From contig JALRLV010000005.1 of the NCBI GenBank assembly GCA_023268715.1, forward strand, positions 1 to 64,000: DNA of 64,000 bases, in the 5' to 3' direction. The stretch's first letter is position 1, and every line of letters starts with the position of its first letter. This document shows positions 17,232-24,727 of the stretch, piece after piece. The position numbers and the translations under genes were made by a program. Origin of the DNA: Candidatus Thalassarchaeaceae archaeon (GTDB lineage: Archaea; Thermoplasmatota; Poseidoniia; Poseidoniales; Thalassarchaeaceae). The notes below the pieces were generated by a model, which was not told the origin of the DNA, searched no databases, and saw nothing but the letters and a program-made list of their open reading frames with translations.

Positions 17232-18317
17232 ATGGACGATGAGGCACAATTCATGCGACGAGCGATTGAAATCGCTGAACGTGGAAGGCATCGCGTAATG
17301 CCGAATCCGTTAGTTGGTTGCGTCCTAGTCAAGGATGGAAAAATCATCGCCGAGGGTTGGCATGACCACATAGGCGGCCTACATGCAGAACAGATGGCAA
17401 TTGCAGATGCGGAAGCGAAAGGAGTAGCCACTCAAGGCTCTACAGCTTATGTTACATTAGAGCCATGTAATCACTTTGGAAGGACTCCTCCATGTACAGA
17501 AGCACTACTTTGGGCGGGAGTAAAGAGGGTTGTAATCGGGGCGGATGATCCGAACCCAACAGTGCGTGGAGATGGTGCTTCAGCACTGGTAAATTCGAAT
17601 GTAAAGGTAGAATCTGGACTTCTAGCAGAAGAATGCGGTGAACAGATGAGTGAATTCATGCATTGGTGTCAAAATATGCGTCCAGAGGTCTTATTGAAGG
17701 CTGCAATCGATGCAAATGGTCGAGTTGATTGCGACCCTAATGAGCCAGCACAGCGATTTTCATCCCCAGAATCATTGGAGATTGTTCATGCACTTCGTGG
17801 AGATTCTATGGCGATTCTAGTTGGTGTTGATACCGTTGCCCGCGATGACCCCTCTTTGACAGTGCGGGGACCAGACATAGGTCCACGAAATGCGCCAACA
17901 CGAGTTGTCATAGACCCAAGTGGTAGAATCCCTACAGACTGTAAATTACTTAATGATGGTAAAGCACCAACCCTGTTAATTCATGCCGAGCCTTTTGAAT
18001 TACCGAATTCAGATGCAGAACACGTTGAACGTGCGATTCTTTCGGCTAGTGATGGAGAAATTACCATCGCTAGAATTCTAGATTATCTTGGCGATAGAGG
18101 AATTCAATCATTGTTGGTAGAAGGGGGACCAAACACTTGGAGTAGATTCCTAGCAGAGGGTCTTGTCGACAAGGCTCACCTTTGCCAATCACCTGTCGAA
18201 TTAAGTGGTAATGGGACCATATTTTCCGAGAATGATTTGAGATCCGCGGGATTGATGAAAATTAGAGAAATTGACGTGGGTGGAGATAGAATTAGTCATT
18301 GGAGGCGAGAGGATTAG
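17232..18317 (+). CDS. ribD: Bifunctional riboflavin deaminase/reductase RibD
   Basis: An N-terminal cytidine-deaminase-like domain with zinc ligands in GGLHAEQMAI and LEPCNHFGRTPPCTEAL, followed by a DHFR-like reductase domain (LKAAIDANGRVDCDP, AILVGVDTVARDDPSLTVR, LLVEGGPNTWSRFL). This is the bacterial-type fused enzyme that deaminates and then reduces the pyrimidine intermediate of riboflavin synthesis. Many archaea instead use separate enzymes, so a fused bacterial RibD suggests acquisition from bacteria. I choose the ATG at 17232 because GGAGGT lies nine bases upstream and the N terminus MDDEAQFMRRAIEIAERG aligns with family starts; the frame extends back to 17205. No other riboflavin gene is adjacent. 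Confidence 0.93.
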   Translation: MDDEAQFMRRAIEIAERGRHRVMPNPLVGCVLVKDGKIIAEGWHDHIGGLHAEQMAIADAEAKGVATQGSTAYVTLEPCNHFGRTPPCTEALLWAGVKRVVIGADDPNPTVRGDGASALVNSNVKVESGLLAEECGEQMSEFMHWCQNMRPEVLLKAAIDANGRVDCDPNEPAQRFSSPESLEIVHALRGDSMAILVGVDTVARDDPSLTVRGPDIGPRNAPTRVVIDPSGRIPTDCKLLNDGKAPTLLIHAEPFELPNSDAEHVERAILSASDGEITIARILDYLGDRGIQSLLVEGGPNTWSRFLAEGLVDKAHLCQSPVELSGNGTIFSENDLRSAGLMKIREIDVGGDRISHWRRED

Positions 18318-18567
18318 CCAATCACCAGAGCAAAATTGGCTGCAACGCTTTCTTGCAAATCCACTGGTCAAGTCATTCATTGCCTACTCGATTTTTAGGG
18401 CATTCTACGGAATAGGTATTCTAATTGTGACCTATTTCATCGCTACAAGTGAGAATAATCCTTGGTGGTATTCACTAGTTTTCCTTATCTTCTCGATGAT
18501 ATTCTCAAGGGTTTTATTCCGTTGGATAAAGAATCGACGAGCTACAAAAGAACCGAGTTTTGACTAG
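18271..18567 (+). CDS. Small two-helix membrane protein
   Basis: A frame following ribD that encodes two membrane helices (SFIAYSIFRAFYGIGILIVTYF and WWYSLVFLIFSMIFSRVLF) and a basic tail. The hydrophobic pattern supports a real protein; I recognise no family. The start is unclear: TTG at 18271 and GTG at 18280 lie inside ribD, while an ATT at 18313 overlapping the ribD stop has a well-spaced GGAGG just upstream, so coupled initiation at a rare codon is possible. In either case the membrane part lies after the ribD stop. It precedes a TauE/SafE-type exporter by about 35 bases on the same strand. Confidence 0.55.
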   Translation: MTWVEIELVIGGERISQSPEQNWLQRFLANPLVKSFIAYSIFRAFYGIGILIVTYFIATSENNPWWYSLVFLIFSMIFSRVLFRWIKNRRATKEPSFD

Positions 18568-18603
18568 TGCAAATCTCATAGTCCGCTTGCATCGGACAGC
18601 TTC

Positions 18604-19356
18604 GTGGACAACGAGGTATTCCTTCTATTGATGTTAGTTGGAGTATTCGCCGGATTTGTAGATAGTGCTGTTGGCGGAGGGGGCTTACTTCGATTACCTG
18701 CAGTTTTGTGGGCCGGTCTACCTCCACATGTTGCACTTGGAACAAACAAATTCGCATCAACTGCTGCCGCTGCTGTTGCGAGTGTAAAATATCTAGAAAG
18801 CGATATTGTGCCAAGAAAAGCCGCTTTTATTGGATGGGTTGTGATGATTATTTTTTCAATGATTGGAACATACGCTGTATTACTGGTAGAACCAGATGTA
18901 TTATTGCCGATTGTAATCGTTGTACTGATTGCATTATTCTTCTATGTATTATTCAATCCTAAATTTGGCAAGGAAGAAGATCTCAAGGAAGAAAGAGTGA
19001 TTCCAGTAACTGTTGGTATGGGAACTGGAATAGGATTCTACGAAGGATTTCTTGGGCCTGGGACTGGAAGTATGCTGATGGCCGGATACATCAAAGGCGC
19101 TGGATTTGGCATGGACAGGGCCGCTGCAACAGCCCGAATTCTAAATTTCGGAGGGAATATCGGATCGTATGCAATATTCGCAATAGCGGCATCAGTAAAT
19201 TACGAAGTTGCTATTCCTTTTGCTTTAGCGAACATGATTGGAGGTTATCTTGCACCTGGTTATGTTCTGAAGTATGGTTACGCATTATTGCGACCAATGT
19301 TCCTCGTAGTGGCAGCCATCATGATTACAGTTCAGATTGTCAGTTATCTTGGTTGA
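18604..19356 (+). CDS. TauE/SafE-family membrane exporter
   Basis: 250 residues and about seven to eight membrane helices with the two repeats of the TauE/SafE (DUF81) family. Family-like motifs are AGFVDSAVGGGGLLRLPAVLWAGLPPHVALGTNKFAS in the first half and GFYEGFLGPGTGSMLMAGYIKGAGFG followed by AAATARILNFGGNIGS in the second. Members export sulfite, sulfoacetate or other organic anions; the substrate here is not identifiable. The start is GTG at 18604. It may be co-transcribed with ribD and the two-helix protein. Confidence 0.88.
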   Translation: MDNEVFLLLMLVGVFAGFVDSAVGGGGLLRLPAVLWAGLPPHVALGTNKFASTAAAAVASVKYLESDIVPRKAAFIGWVVMIIFSMIGTYAVLLVEPDVLLPIVIVVLIALFFYVLFNPKFGKEEDLKEERVIPVTVGMGTGIGFYEGFLGPGTGSMLMAGYIKGAGFGMDRAAATARILNFGGNIGSYAIFAIAASVNYEVAIPFALANMIGGYLAPGYVLKYGYALLRPMFLVVAAIMITVQIVSYLG

Positions 19357-19359
19357 TTA

Positions 19360-20148
19360 TCAGATAATAGATATGTCCCATTCAACGTTTGGTTTATGCC
19401 AGTCCCTCAGTTGATCAGTCTCTAAACGGATTTGGATTCCTTGTCCGGGCTGTATAATTAGTTGGTCTATGTTGAAATCAACTATCTGTTCATTGCTTCT
19501 GAAAGTATCGTCAAAAATGATTTCCTCAGATACGACATTTCCTTCCTCAGTCCTCTGGACTATTACTCTTAGATGACATTCTTGGAGTGGATTCCTCAGC
19601 GAGCATGATTCGCTGCTCCCATCATGTTCCACCACAAGATATCCTTGAATATTTGAATTCCCACTTGGTGGGATTAGGTCAATGACTGTGTCTTTGGCGG
19701 TTGGAGCGCATTCACATTCCATGTTATCAACTTCGGCAACTCCAGTTAAATCGACTGTAATTGTGATAACTTGAGTCTGAATCTTGTCAGACGCAATCGA
19801 AGTCGCAGTAACCATGTACACACCGGGGAATTGATATTCATGTGACACAATTTCTCCTAAAGCTAGGTATCCATCTCCGAAATCCCAAGTTACGGATTTG
19901 CCATTTAGGCTTGAAAATGTGAAATTATGATTGATGTATGTAATTTGTTTCTCCTCGTTGTTATCACCTTCGTCTACTTCAACTAAGGTATAGTAATTCG
20001 TACCTGAAGCAGAATCAACCGATATGGAGAATTTTGTCTCCTCGTTGGATGCAAATGCGACAAATTTTGTCCCTATTGAAGCACTCCCAATCATTGCACC
20101 GAACAGGAATACGAATGCAAATGATGCTAGAAGCGTTCTTTTTTCCAT
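19360..20148 (-). CDS. Secreted or membrane-anchored PKD-domain protein
   Basis: An N-terminal hydrophobic segment (MEKRTLLASFAFVFLFGAMIGSASIG) serves as signal peptide or anchor. Residues about 75-135 form a PKD/Ig-like domain with the diagnostic WDFGDG and SHEYQFPGVYMVTATS motifs. The following half contains cysteines in CECAP and CSLRNPLQECHL, likely disulfide-bonded, and a beta-rich C terminus. The frame extends 20 codons upstream to 20208, but I prefer the ATG at 20148 because it gives a clean signal peptide. Function is unknown; PKD domains commonly mediate surface adhesion. It is convergent with the TauE gene, and tRNA-Arg lies upstream on the same strand. Confidence 0.75.
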   Translation of the reverse strand: MEKRTLLASFAFVFLFGAMIGSASIGTKFVAFASNEETKFSISVDSASGTNYYTLVEVDEGDNNEEKQITYINHNFTFSSLNGKSVTWDFGDGYLALGEIVSHEYQFPGVYMVTATSIASDKIQTQVITITVDLTGVAEVDNMECECAPTAKDTVIDLIPPSGNSNIQGYLVVEHDGSSESCSLRNPLQECHLRVIVQRTEEGNVVSEEIIFDDTFRSNEQIVDFNIDQLIIQPGQGIQIRLETDQLRDWHKPNVEWDISII

Positions 20149-20227
20149 ATGATTCTGAGTGTGCTTGTAAATATGAATGAGTGTTTGATGGAATAATCCG
20201 AATTCCACTCCATCAATGGTATGTTTG

Positions 20228-20304
20228 TGGTGGGCGATACAGGATTCGAACCCATGTCCTAGCGTCCGAAGCGCCAGATGATATCCAGACTACACCAATC
20301 GCCC
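20228..20304 (-). tRNA. tRNA-Arg(UCG)
   Basis: On the minus strand the acceptor GGGCGAT (20298-20304) pairs with ATCGCCC (20232-20238), then discriminator A and an encoded CCA (20228-20230). The anticodon stem TGGCG/CGCTA closes the loop CTTCGGA, giving anticodon UCG, which reads CGA and related arginine codons. The T arm contains the invariant GGTTCGAATCC. No intron or long variable arm is present. As with tRNA-Ser here, the CCA end is encoded in the genome. Confidence 0.95.
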
Positions 20305-20332
20305 GTGCTCTGAGGCGAGCGTCAGCCTTTCT

Positions 20333-21487
20333 TCAATGCGACGGGTGGGCGACGACGAGTAGACGAGCCAATGAGCGGTGAACTTTGACCGGAGCCATCA
20401 ATACAACTTTCCAGCCACGGTCAAGCATTTCGTCAGCTACCTTTGACCAAGGTTTACCCATCACCAAATAGTCAATGGGTTCATCTGATTTATCTTTCAA
20501 AATCGCAGGGTCTGTAGGAAGAAGAGTGCATAGAGTGCCTGAATGGTCAATGGTTCTAGCAGCTGAACAGGCCTTCAGGAATAGTTGGTATCCGTCATCT
20601 GATTTCCATGCATTCCGTCCATATGGAGGGTCAAAAGCAAAAATCGCCCCACTAATTTTACCCCATACATCTGGAGTTAAACCTACACCAGATTCTTGCA
20701 CGTCCCATGTTGCCGAATACCCGCTACAGAGTTCTTCGGACACCCATTGCAAATTCTCTTCTGTGCCTTTCACCATCCTTGGATCGAGGTCGCTTGCAAG
20801 TACATTCAGTCCAGCTAACATTGCTTCTATTGCGATTCCACCCGTTCCACAGAATGGATCTATCACAGTTGTCGGCTCTGACTCTGAGCGATGGCCAAGT
20901 GATATCATCAGTCTAGCCAATCTAGGTTCTAAGGAGACCGGTTGGAAGAATGGGCGATCGGTAGGCGAACGGCCTCCCCAACCTGACCGCTCCCAATTTT
21001 CCTGTTTCAATCCCCAGATAATCATCGGCGGAGAGAGGTATAGTGGGTCGGGATGATTTGGTGGATCCTCTGGGCCCGCTAGGAAAACTACGATTTCATT
21101 GTCGGGATTCTCCAAATCTACCGGATGTGATTCTCCAAAGACTCCAGCTCCTACATTCTGTGCAATTTCGGAACGGGAAAAACCTGCCAAGGACGAACCG
21201 ATTACATTGACTCGGACTGCAAAACTACCTTCTGGAAGATTCTCTTTCGCCCAATCTACTATTTGTCGGATAATATTCTCTGGTTCTACAACTTCACTAT
21301 ACTCAGCATTGCACAGTACTTCGTCGACTAATGCCGACCTACTTAGTCGATTGAGCCCTATCTCATCTGTGGAGGTGGTTACTACGATTCTGGGGTGAAC
21401 AACACCAACTGGACCTACTAATGCTTCTGCCTCTGAACGGAATAATGCTGGATGCCAGCCACTTCCAATCAGCATAAGCCCACTCAA
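20333..21487 (-). CDS. Trm11/Trm-G10-like tRNA guanosine methyltransferase
   Basis: An N-terminal THUMP-like region (about 1-170) and a C-terminal class I methyltransferase. Motif I is VIDPFCGTGGIAIEAMLAGLNVLASDLD; the catalytic motif IV is AFDPPYGRNAWKS, the DPPY form used for exocyclic amino-group (N2-guanine) methylation. The FFQPVSLEPRLARLMISLG helix before motif I is typical of archaeal Trm-G10/eukaryotic Trm11, which make m2G or m2,2G at position 10 of tRNA. The TTG start at 21487 has GGAGGAAG about seven bases upstream; an ATG four codons later also fits. It is divergent from FEN1 and lies upstream of tRNA-Arg, which could itself be a substrate. Confidence 0.87.
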   Translation of the reverse strand: MSGLMLIGSGWHPALFRSEAEALVGPVGVVHPRIVVTTSTDEIGLNRLSRSALVDEVLCNAEYSEVVEPENIIRQIVDWAKENLPEGSFAVRVNVIGSSLAGFSRSEIAQNVGAGVFGESHPVDLENPDNEIVVFLAGPEDPPNHPDPLYLSPPMIIWGLKQENWERSGWGGRSPTDRPFFQPVSLEPRLARLMISLGHRSESEPTTVIDPFCGTGGIAIEAMLAGLNVLASDLDPRMVKGTEENLQWVSEELCSGYSATWDVQESGVGLTPDVWGKISGAIFAFDPPYGRNAWKSDDGYQLFLKACSAARTIDHSGTLCTLLPTDPAILKDKSDEPIDYLVMGKPWSKVADEMLDRGWKVVLMAPVKVHRSLARLLVVAHPSH

Positions 21488-21570
21488 CCTGCTTCCTCCT
21501 ACCTCCTCGCCCCCGACTTCAACCCTAAATGCCTCGACGGGTAGGATAGGCTAAGCATCGGCAGGGGGGA

Positions 21571-22584
21571 GTGAATCTGGGCTGTAATTTGAGAGACTTA
21601 GCCACCGCACATCCACTCGAACTGAACGAGATGTCAGGTCAACGTATAGCCGTCGATGTCTTCCTTAATGCCTACCAATTCATCACCAGTCTAGTGGGTC
21701 AGGATGGAAAGCCACTATCTTTCGATGGAAGGCCTGTTGCTCATTTGATGGGATTTCTTGACCGAGCAACTTGGATGCTTGAGAATGGTATCGAACCTGT
21801 GTTCATCTTCGATGGCCGCCCGCATGAACTGAAGATGGAAACCTTAGCTGGAAGAAAGGAGCGCAAGGTTGAGGCAGTAGAGAAGTGGGAAGCAGCAGTT
21901 GAGAATGGAGATATGGCTCTTGCAAAGAAACTCGGACCACAAACTGCAGAATACACACGAGACATGGTTGCTGAAACCAAGCGACTATTCGATTGCCTTG
22001 GTTTAGTTTGGATAGAAGCACCAATGGAAGCAGAAGGTGCTGGTGCTGTCCGATGCGCGAACGGAGAGGTTGCAGCAGTGGCAAGCCAAGATTGGGACAC
22101 TCTACTATACGGCTCGCCGGTGATGATTCGAAATCTAACTAGCCATGGACGCAAAAAATTTGGTCGATTGTTGACCGCTGAGAAAGTAGTTTTGCAAGAG
22201 TTACTGGACACTCACGAGATTACTAGAGAACAATTGGTGGACCTTGCGATAATGATTGGAACTGATTTCCATCCTGGAATCAAGGGAATCGGCCCAAAAA
22301 CCGGTTTGAAACTAATCAAGGAGCACGGTACCATGGAAGCAGTTTCTGAAGTAAAGGAATTTGAGATGCCAGAAAATATCGAAACAATACGCGGTTTATT
22401 CCTAAAACATCCCGTGCACCCAGATCCAATACCAAAAGCTTCGCGAGCGGTCGAGAAGGATTTACGAGACTTCCTGCAAGGAGAGTGTGGGTTCTCTGAT
22501 GGAAGGCTACAGAGGGCTTTGGATAGGTTGGCTTCTGCTAATCATCTCAAATCCGATAGTCAGCCGACCCTATTCGACTTCTGA
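21571..22584 (+). CDS. fen: Flap endonuclease 1
   Basis: Structure-specific 5' nuclease that removes Okazaki flaps. The acidic metal ligands are seen in IAVDVFLNAYQF, FIFDGRP, the glutamates of EAPMEAEGAGA, SQDWDTLLYG and MIGTDFHPGIKGIGPKTGLKL (with the H3TH DNA-binding motif). The C terminus QPTLFDF is a PCNA-interacting PIP box. The usual EGEAQA core appears as EAEGAGA and SQDYD as SQDWD, mild deviations. Family members begin Met-Gly; here that Gly lies at codon 4 of the GTG-started frame, and a GGGGGGA Shine-Dalgarno abuts the GTG but is well spaced from a CTG at 21577, so CTG initiation is possible. Confidence 0.93.
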   Translation: MNLGCNLRDLATAHPLELNEMSGQRIAVDVFLNAYQFITSLVGQDGKPLSFDGRPVAHLMGFLDRATWMLENGIEPVFIFDGRPHELKMETLAGRKERKVEAVEKWEAAVENGDMALAKKLGPQTAEYTRDMVAETKRLFDCLGLVWIEAPMEAEGAGAVRCANGEVAAVASQDWDTLLYGSPVMIRNLTSHGRKKFGRLLTAEKVVLQELLDTHEITREQLVDLAIMIGTDFHPGIKGIGPKTGLKLIKEHGTMEAVSEVKEFEMPENIETIRGLFLKHPVHPDPIPKASRAVEKDLRDFLQGECGFSDGRLQRALDRLASANHLKSDSQPTLFDF

Positions 22585-22595
22585 GGTTGGAAAAA

Positions 22596-22630
22596 GGGGC
22601 GGTTCACTCGGGGACTGAAGCGCCCCCGAG
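22596..22630 (+). terminator. Overlapping, mutually exclusive hairpins after fen
   Basis: GGGGCG (22596-22601) pairs with CGCCCC (22621-22626), extended by TTCA/TGAA across one G-G mismatch. The loop of this hairpin, CTCGGGG (22607-22613), is itself complementary to CCCCGAG (22624-22630), so the two stems exclude each other. The element lies in the 108-base gap between the convergent fen and repeat-protein genes, suggesting a bidirectional terminator or mRNA 3' end structure. A third weak stem (CCGCG/CGCGG) follows at about 22641-22661. Pairing is read directly; the role is inferred. Confidence 0.45.
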
Positions 22631-22692
22631 GAACCTGTCACCGCGAATCAACGGACCGCGGGCCTGAGCAGTAATCGACCAACGTTACTGTA

Positions 22693-24387
22693 TCACAGTA
22701 GGCTGCCGTCGCTTTCATCCTCGTCGAGGATTCCATCGGCGTCATCGTCGTCATCAAGATGGTCTTCAATACCGTCATTGTCGTGGTCGAATTGACCAGT
22801 CAATGGGTTGCCATCGTTCTGCTCGAACCAGTCGGAAAGTCCGTCGTTGTCGTCATCTGTATCTACTCTGTCGGTTAGACCATCGTTATCGTGGTCGTAT
22901 CTCCAGAGACCGATTGCACCGTCGATTTCGTCGACATCAAGGATGTCGTCGTTATCGTCGTCTGGGTCAACTCCGTCATCTAGTCCGTCGTTGTCGTGGT
23001 CCCTACGGTAATCTTCTCCGTTTGGTCCAACGTCGTTCCAGTTGTCGATGCCGTCGTTGTCGATGTCGAAATCGATGTTATCGCGTACTCCATCATTGTC
23101 GTGATCGTAGATATCCGAGTTAGGGTCTCCGTCATTGACTTCCTCGCGGTCGTCTATTCCGTCGCCGTCGTCGTCATCATCCTCAGCGTCATTGATGCCG
23201 TCGTTGTCGTGATCCTCTGGGAATTCATCCACATTATCGGGGATTCCGTCATTGTCGTCATCAAAATCCAAATCGTCTGGAATACCATCGCCATCGTTGT
23301 CGTTCTCGCCGTTCTGGTCTTGGTTGTCGAGCTGCTGACTTTGCTGCTGGTCGGACTGCTGGCCCTGTTGACCCTGACTGTTGTCTTGGGTCTGGCCTTG
23401 CTGCGCTTGGTTCTGACCATTCTGGTTGTTACCATTCTGGTTCTGGGACTCCTGGTCTCCCTGTTGTCCACTCTGTTCACCACCTTGCTGCTGGCCTTGG
23501 CCGTTGTCTTGCTGGTTGGATTGTTCTCCACCTTGCTGACCGCTGCCCTGCTGACCGTCTTGACCGGATTGGGAACCTTGGTTCTGACCTTGGCCCTGTT
23601 GGCCACCTTGGCCTTGGCCTTGGCCGCTTTGACCTTGACCTTGGCCGCTTTGACCTTGACCCTGTCCTTGACCTTGGCCCTGACCTTGGCCTTGACCTTG
23701 GCCTTGACCTTGGCCCTGACCTTGGCCCTGACCTTGGCCTTGACCTTGGCCTTGACCTTGGCCTTGACCTTGGCCTTGACCTTGGCCTTGACCCTGTCCT
23801 TGACCTTGGCCTTGACCTTGGCCTTGACCTTGTCCTTGACCCTGTCCTTGACCTTGTCCTTGACCTTGTCCCTGTCCATCTTGGTCGGAATCTCCACCGC
23901 CATCAGTTCCGCCGTCTCCAGTACCCTCTCCGTTGTCACCGTAATCCGGATCGTACGCATCTGGGATACCGTCGCCATCCGAATCCGACATCGACCCGTT
24001 GTTAGGGTCGTTCGGGAACGGATCGTTGGCGTCATCTTGCCCATCACCATCGGTGTCTGCCGAGTTGGGGTTGGTACCGGACGCGTACTCCTGAGAGTTC
24101 GTCAATCCGTCACCGTCTGGGTCCGCGTTAGCGTCACTAGCCGAGTTCGGATTTAGTCCGTATGCAACCTCCCAACCGTCCGGTAGACCGTCATTATCGG
24201 TGTCGGGGTTGGTGGGGTCCGTGCCTTCAGCTGTCTCCTCTGCGTTTGTCAGACCGTCTCCGTCCCAGTCGGCTCCTCCGTCGGAGGGGTCGAGTGGGTC
24301 AGAACCATCGGCTGAAACGCCAACGGAACCGGCCATCAAAACAAGGAGCAGCGCAATCATCATGCTCGTATTCTTTGTTTTCTGCAT
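22693..24387 (-). CDS. Secreted Asp-rich calcium-repeat protein with long Gln-Gly tract
   Basis: 564 residues. Residues 1-27 are a signal peptide (MIALLLVLMAGSVGVSA). Residues 30-150 and 370-564 are thrombospondin-type-3-like calcium-binding repeats of form DxDxDGxxD (for example DTDNDGLPDGWE, DHDNDGIED). Between them about 100 residues are almost pure Gln-Gly dipeptides, grading into a Gln/Asn/Gly/Ser-rich region. There is no C-terminal membrane helix or sorting motif, so it is probably released or held by calcium and partner proteins. Such proteins resemble adhesive or stalk-like surface polymers, but I assign no function. A GGAAGTG lies just before the ATG, and a perfect hairpin lies about 28 bases upstream. 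Confidence 0.85.
   Translation of the reverse strand: MQKTKNTSMMIALLLVLMAGSVGVSADGSDPLDPSDGGADWDGDGLTNAEETAEGTDPTNPDTDNDGLPDGWEVAYGLNPNSASDANADPDGDGLTNSQEYASGTNPNSADTDGDGQDDANDPFPNDPNNGSMSDSDGDGIPDAYDPDYGDNGEGTGDGGTDGGGDSDQDGQGQGQGQGQGQGQGQGQGQGQGQGQGQGQGQGQGQGQGQGQGQGQGQGQGQGQGQGQGQGQGQGQGQGQGQGQGQSGQGQGQSGQGQGQGGQQGQGQNQGSQSGQDGQQGSGQQGGEQSNQQDNGQGQQQGGEQSGQQGDQESQNQNGNNQNGQNQAQQGQTQDNSQGQQGQQSDQQQSQQLDNQDQNGENDNDGDGIPDDLDFDDDNDGIPDNVDEFPEDHDNDGINDAEDDDDDGDGIDDREEVNDGDPNSDIYDHDNDGVRDNIDFDIDNDGIDNWNDVGPNGEDYRRDHDNDGLDDGVDPDDDNDDILDVDEIDGAIGLWRYDHDNDGLTDRVDTDDDNDGLSDWFEQNDGNPLTGQFDHDNDGIEDHLDDDDDADGILDEDESDGSLL
23577..23880. repeat. Imperfect 6/12-bp tandem repeat encoding Gln-Gly
   Basis: On the plus strand the tract reads as repeats of CCTTGG/CCTTGA-type hexamers, with a 12-base unit CCTTGACCTTGG dominating; on the coding strand this is CAAGGC/CAAGGT/CAGGGC. 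Interruptions are mostly synonymous (CAA/CAG, GGC/GGT/GGA), with two Ser-Gly-Gln breaks near the 5' side. The tract is expected to be length-variable between strains. Confidence 0.9.
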
Positions 24388-24414
24388 TTTCTTTTCACTT
24401 CCAAAAATCAGTTC

Positions 24415-24433
24415 AGAGAACCCGCCGTTCTCT
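24415..24433 (-). promoter_or_regulatory. Leader hairpin of the Gln-Gly protein gene (copy 1)
   Basis: AGAGAAC at 24415-24421 and GTTCTCT at 24427-24433 pair perfectly around the loop CCGCC (GGCGG on the minus strand). It sits about 28 bases upstream of the repeat-protein start codon, so it would lie in that mRNA's leader. A second copy 219 bases away differs by paired changes that keep the stem. Confidence 0.5.
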
Positions 24434-24633
24434 CTTTCCGTTGAATGCTCGCGCTCGCTTTGGCGCGAAACTAATTCCTCCGGGAGTGACGGATGCTATT
24501 TTGGAGCCAACTAGGTATGCCTTCCACAACCGCTCTAAACGTAGCACTGCGCTCCATTTGCGGTTTTTGTGGATTTGCTGTGTAACTTCGTTTGCTCCTC
24601 CTCTTTTACGCATCCAATCTCACGGGCTTTCAT

Positions 24634-24652
24634 AGGGAACCCACCGTTCCCT
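24634..24652 (-). promoter_or_regulatory. Matched hairpin (copy 2)
   Basis: AGGGAAC at 24634-24640 and GTTCCCT at 24646-24652 pair perfectly around the loop CCACC. Compared with copy 1, the second base pair of the inner core changes from A-T to G-C on both arms, a compensatory change, and the loop differs by one transition. This suggests the structure rather than the sequence is retained. It may be a terminator of the upstream operon or a protein-binding element. Confidence 0.45.
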
Positions 24653-24727
24653 CTAATTCCTCAGCCATTGCGTGGCTATATCAAGGGTTCCCGAGCCTGA
24701 TTCGGGCTATTTTAGGATAATTTTCCT

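Larger units (their letters stand above)
24388..24727 (-). other. 340-base intergenic region with two matched hairpins
   Basis: No convincing gene. It contains two perfect 7-bp hairpins with related loops, at 24415-24433 and 24634-24652, annotated separately, and a CCCGAGCCTGATTCGGGC inverted repeat near 24690-24707. A 66-codon basic frame on the minus strand (24413-24613) is present but has no recognisable features and ends inside the first hairpin. The region serves as the leader and promoter space of the Gln-Gly repeat protein and the 3' region of the upstream zinc-ribbon gene. Confidence 0.6.

Noticed and set aside
23577-23880. Short direct repeats that could suggest a CRISPR array or other noncoding repeat.
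   Set aside because: The units are 6/12 bp, contiguous, without unique spacers, and lie inside a coding frame.
22996-24156. Long plus-strand frame rich in Leu-Thr-Ala repeats opposite the Gln-Gly protein, and a Lys-Val-rich minus-strand frame (23154-24050).
   Set aside because: Both are shadows of the CAAGGN hexamer repeat: any frame across it stays open. Only the Gln-Gly frame has a signal peptide and sensible flanking domains.
24413-24613. 66-codon basic minus-strand frame.
   Set aside because: No recognisable motif or good start context, and it ends inside a perfect hairpin; composition could be chance. Kept only as a note in the gap entry.
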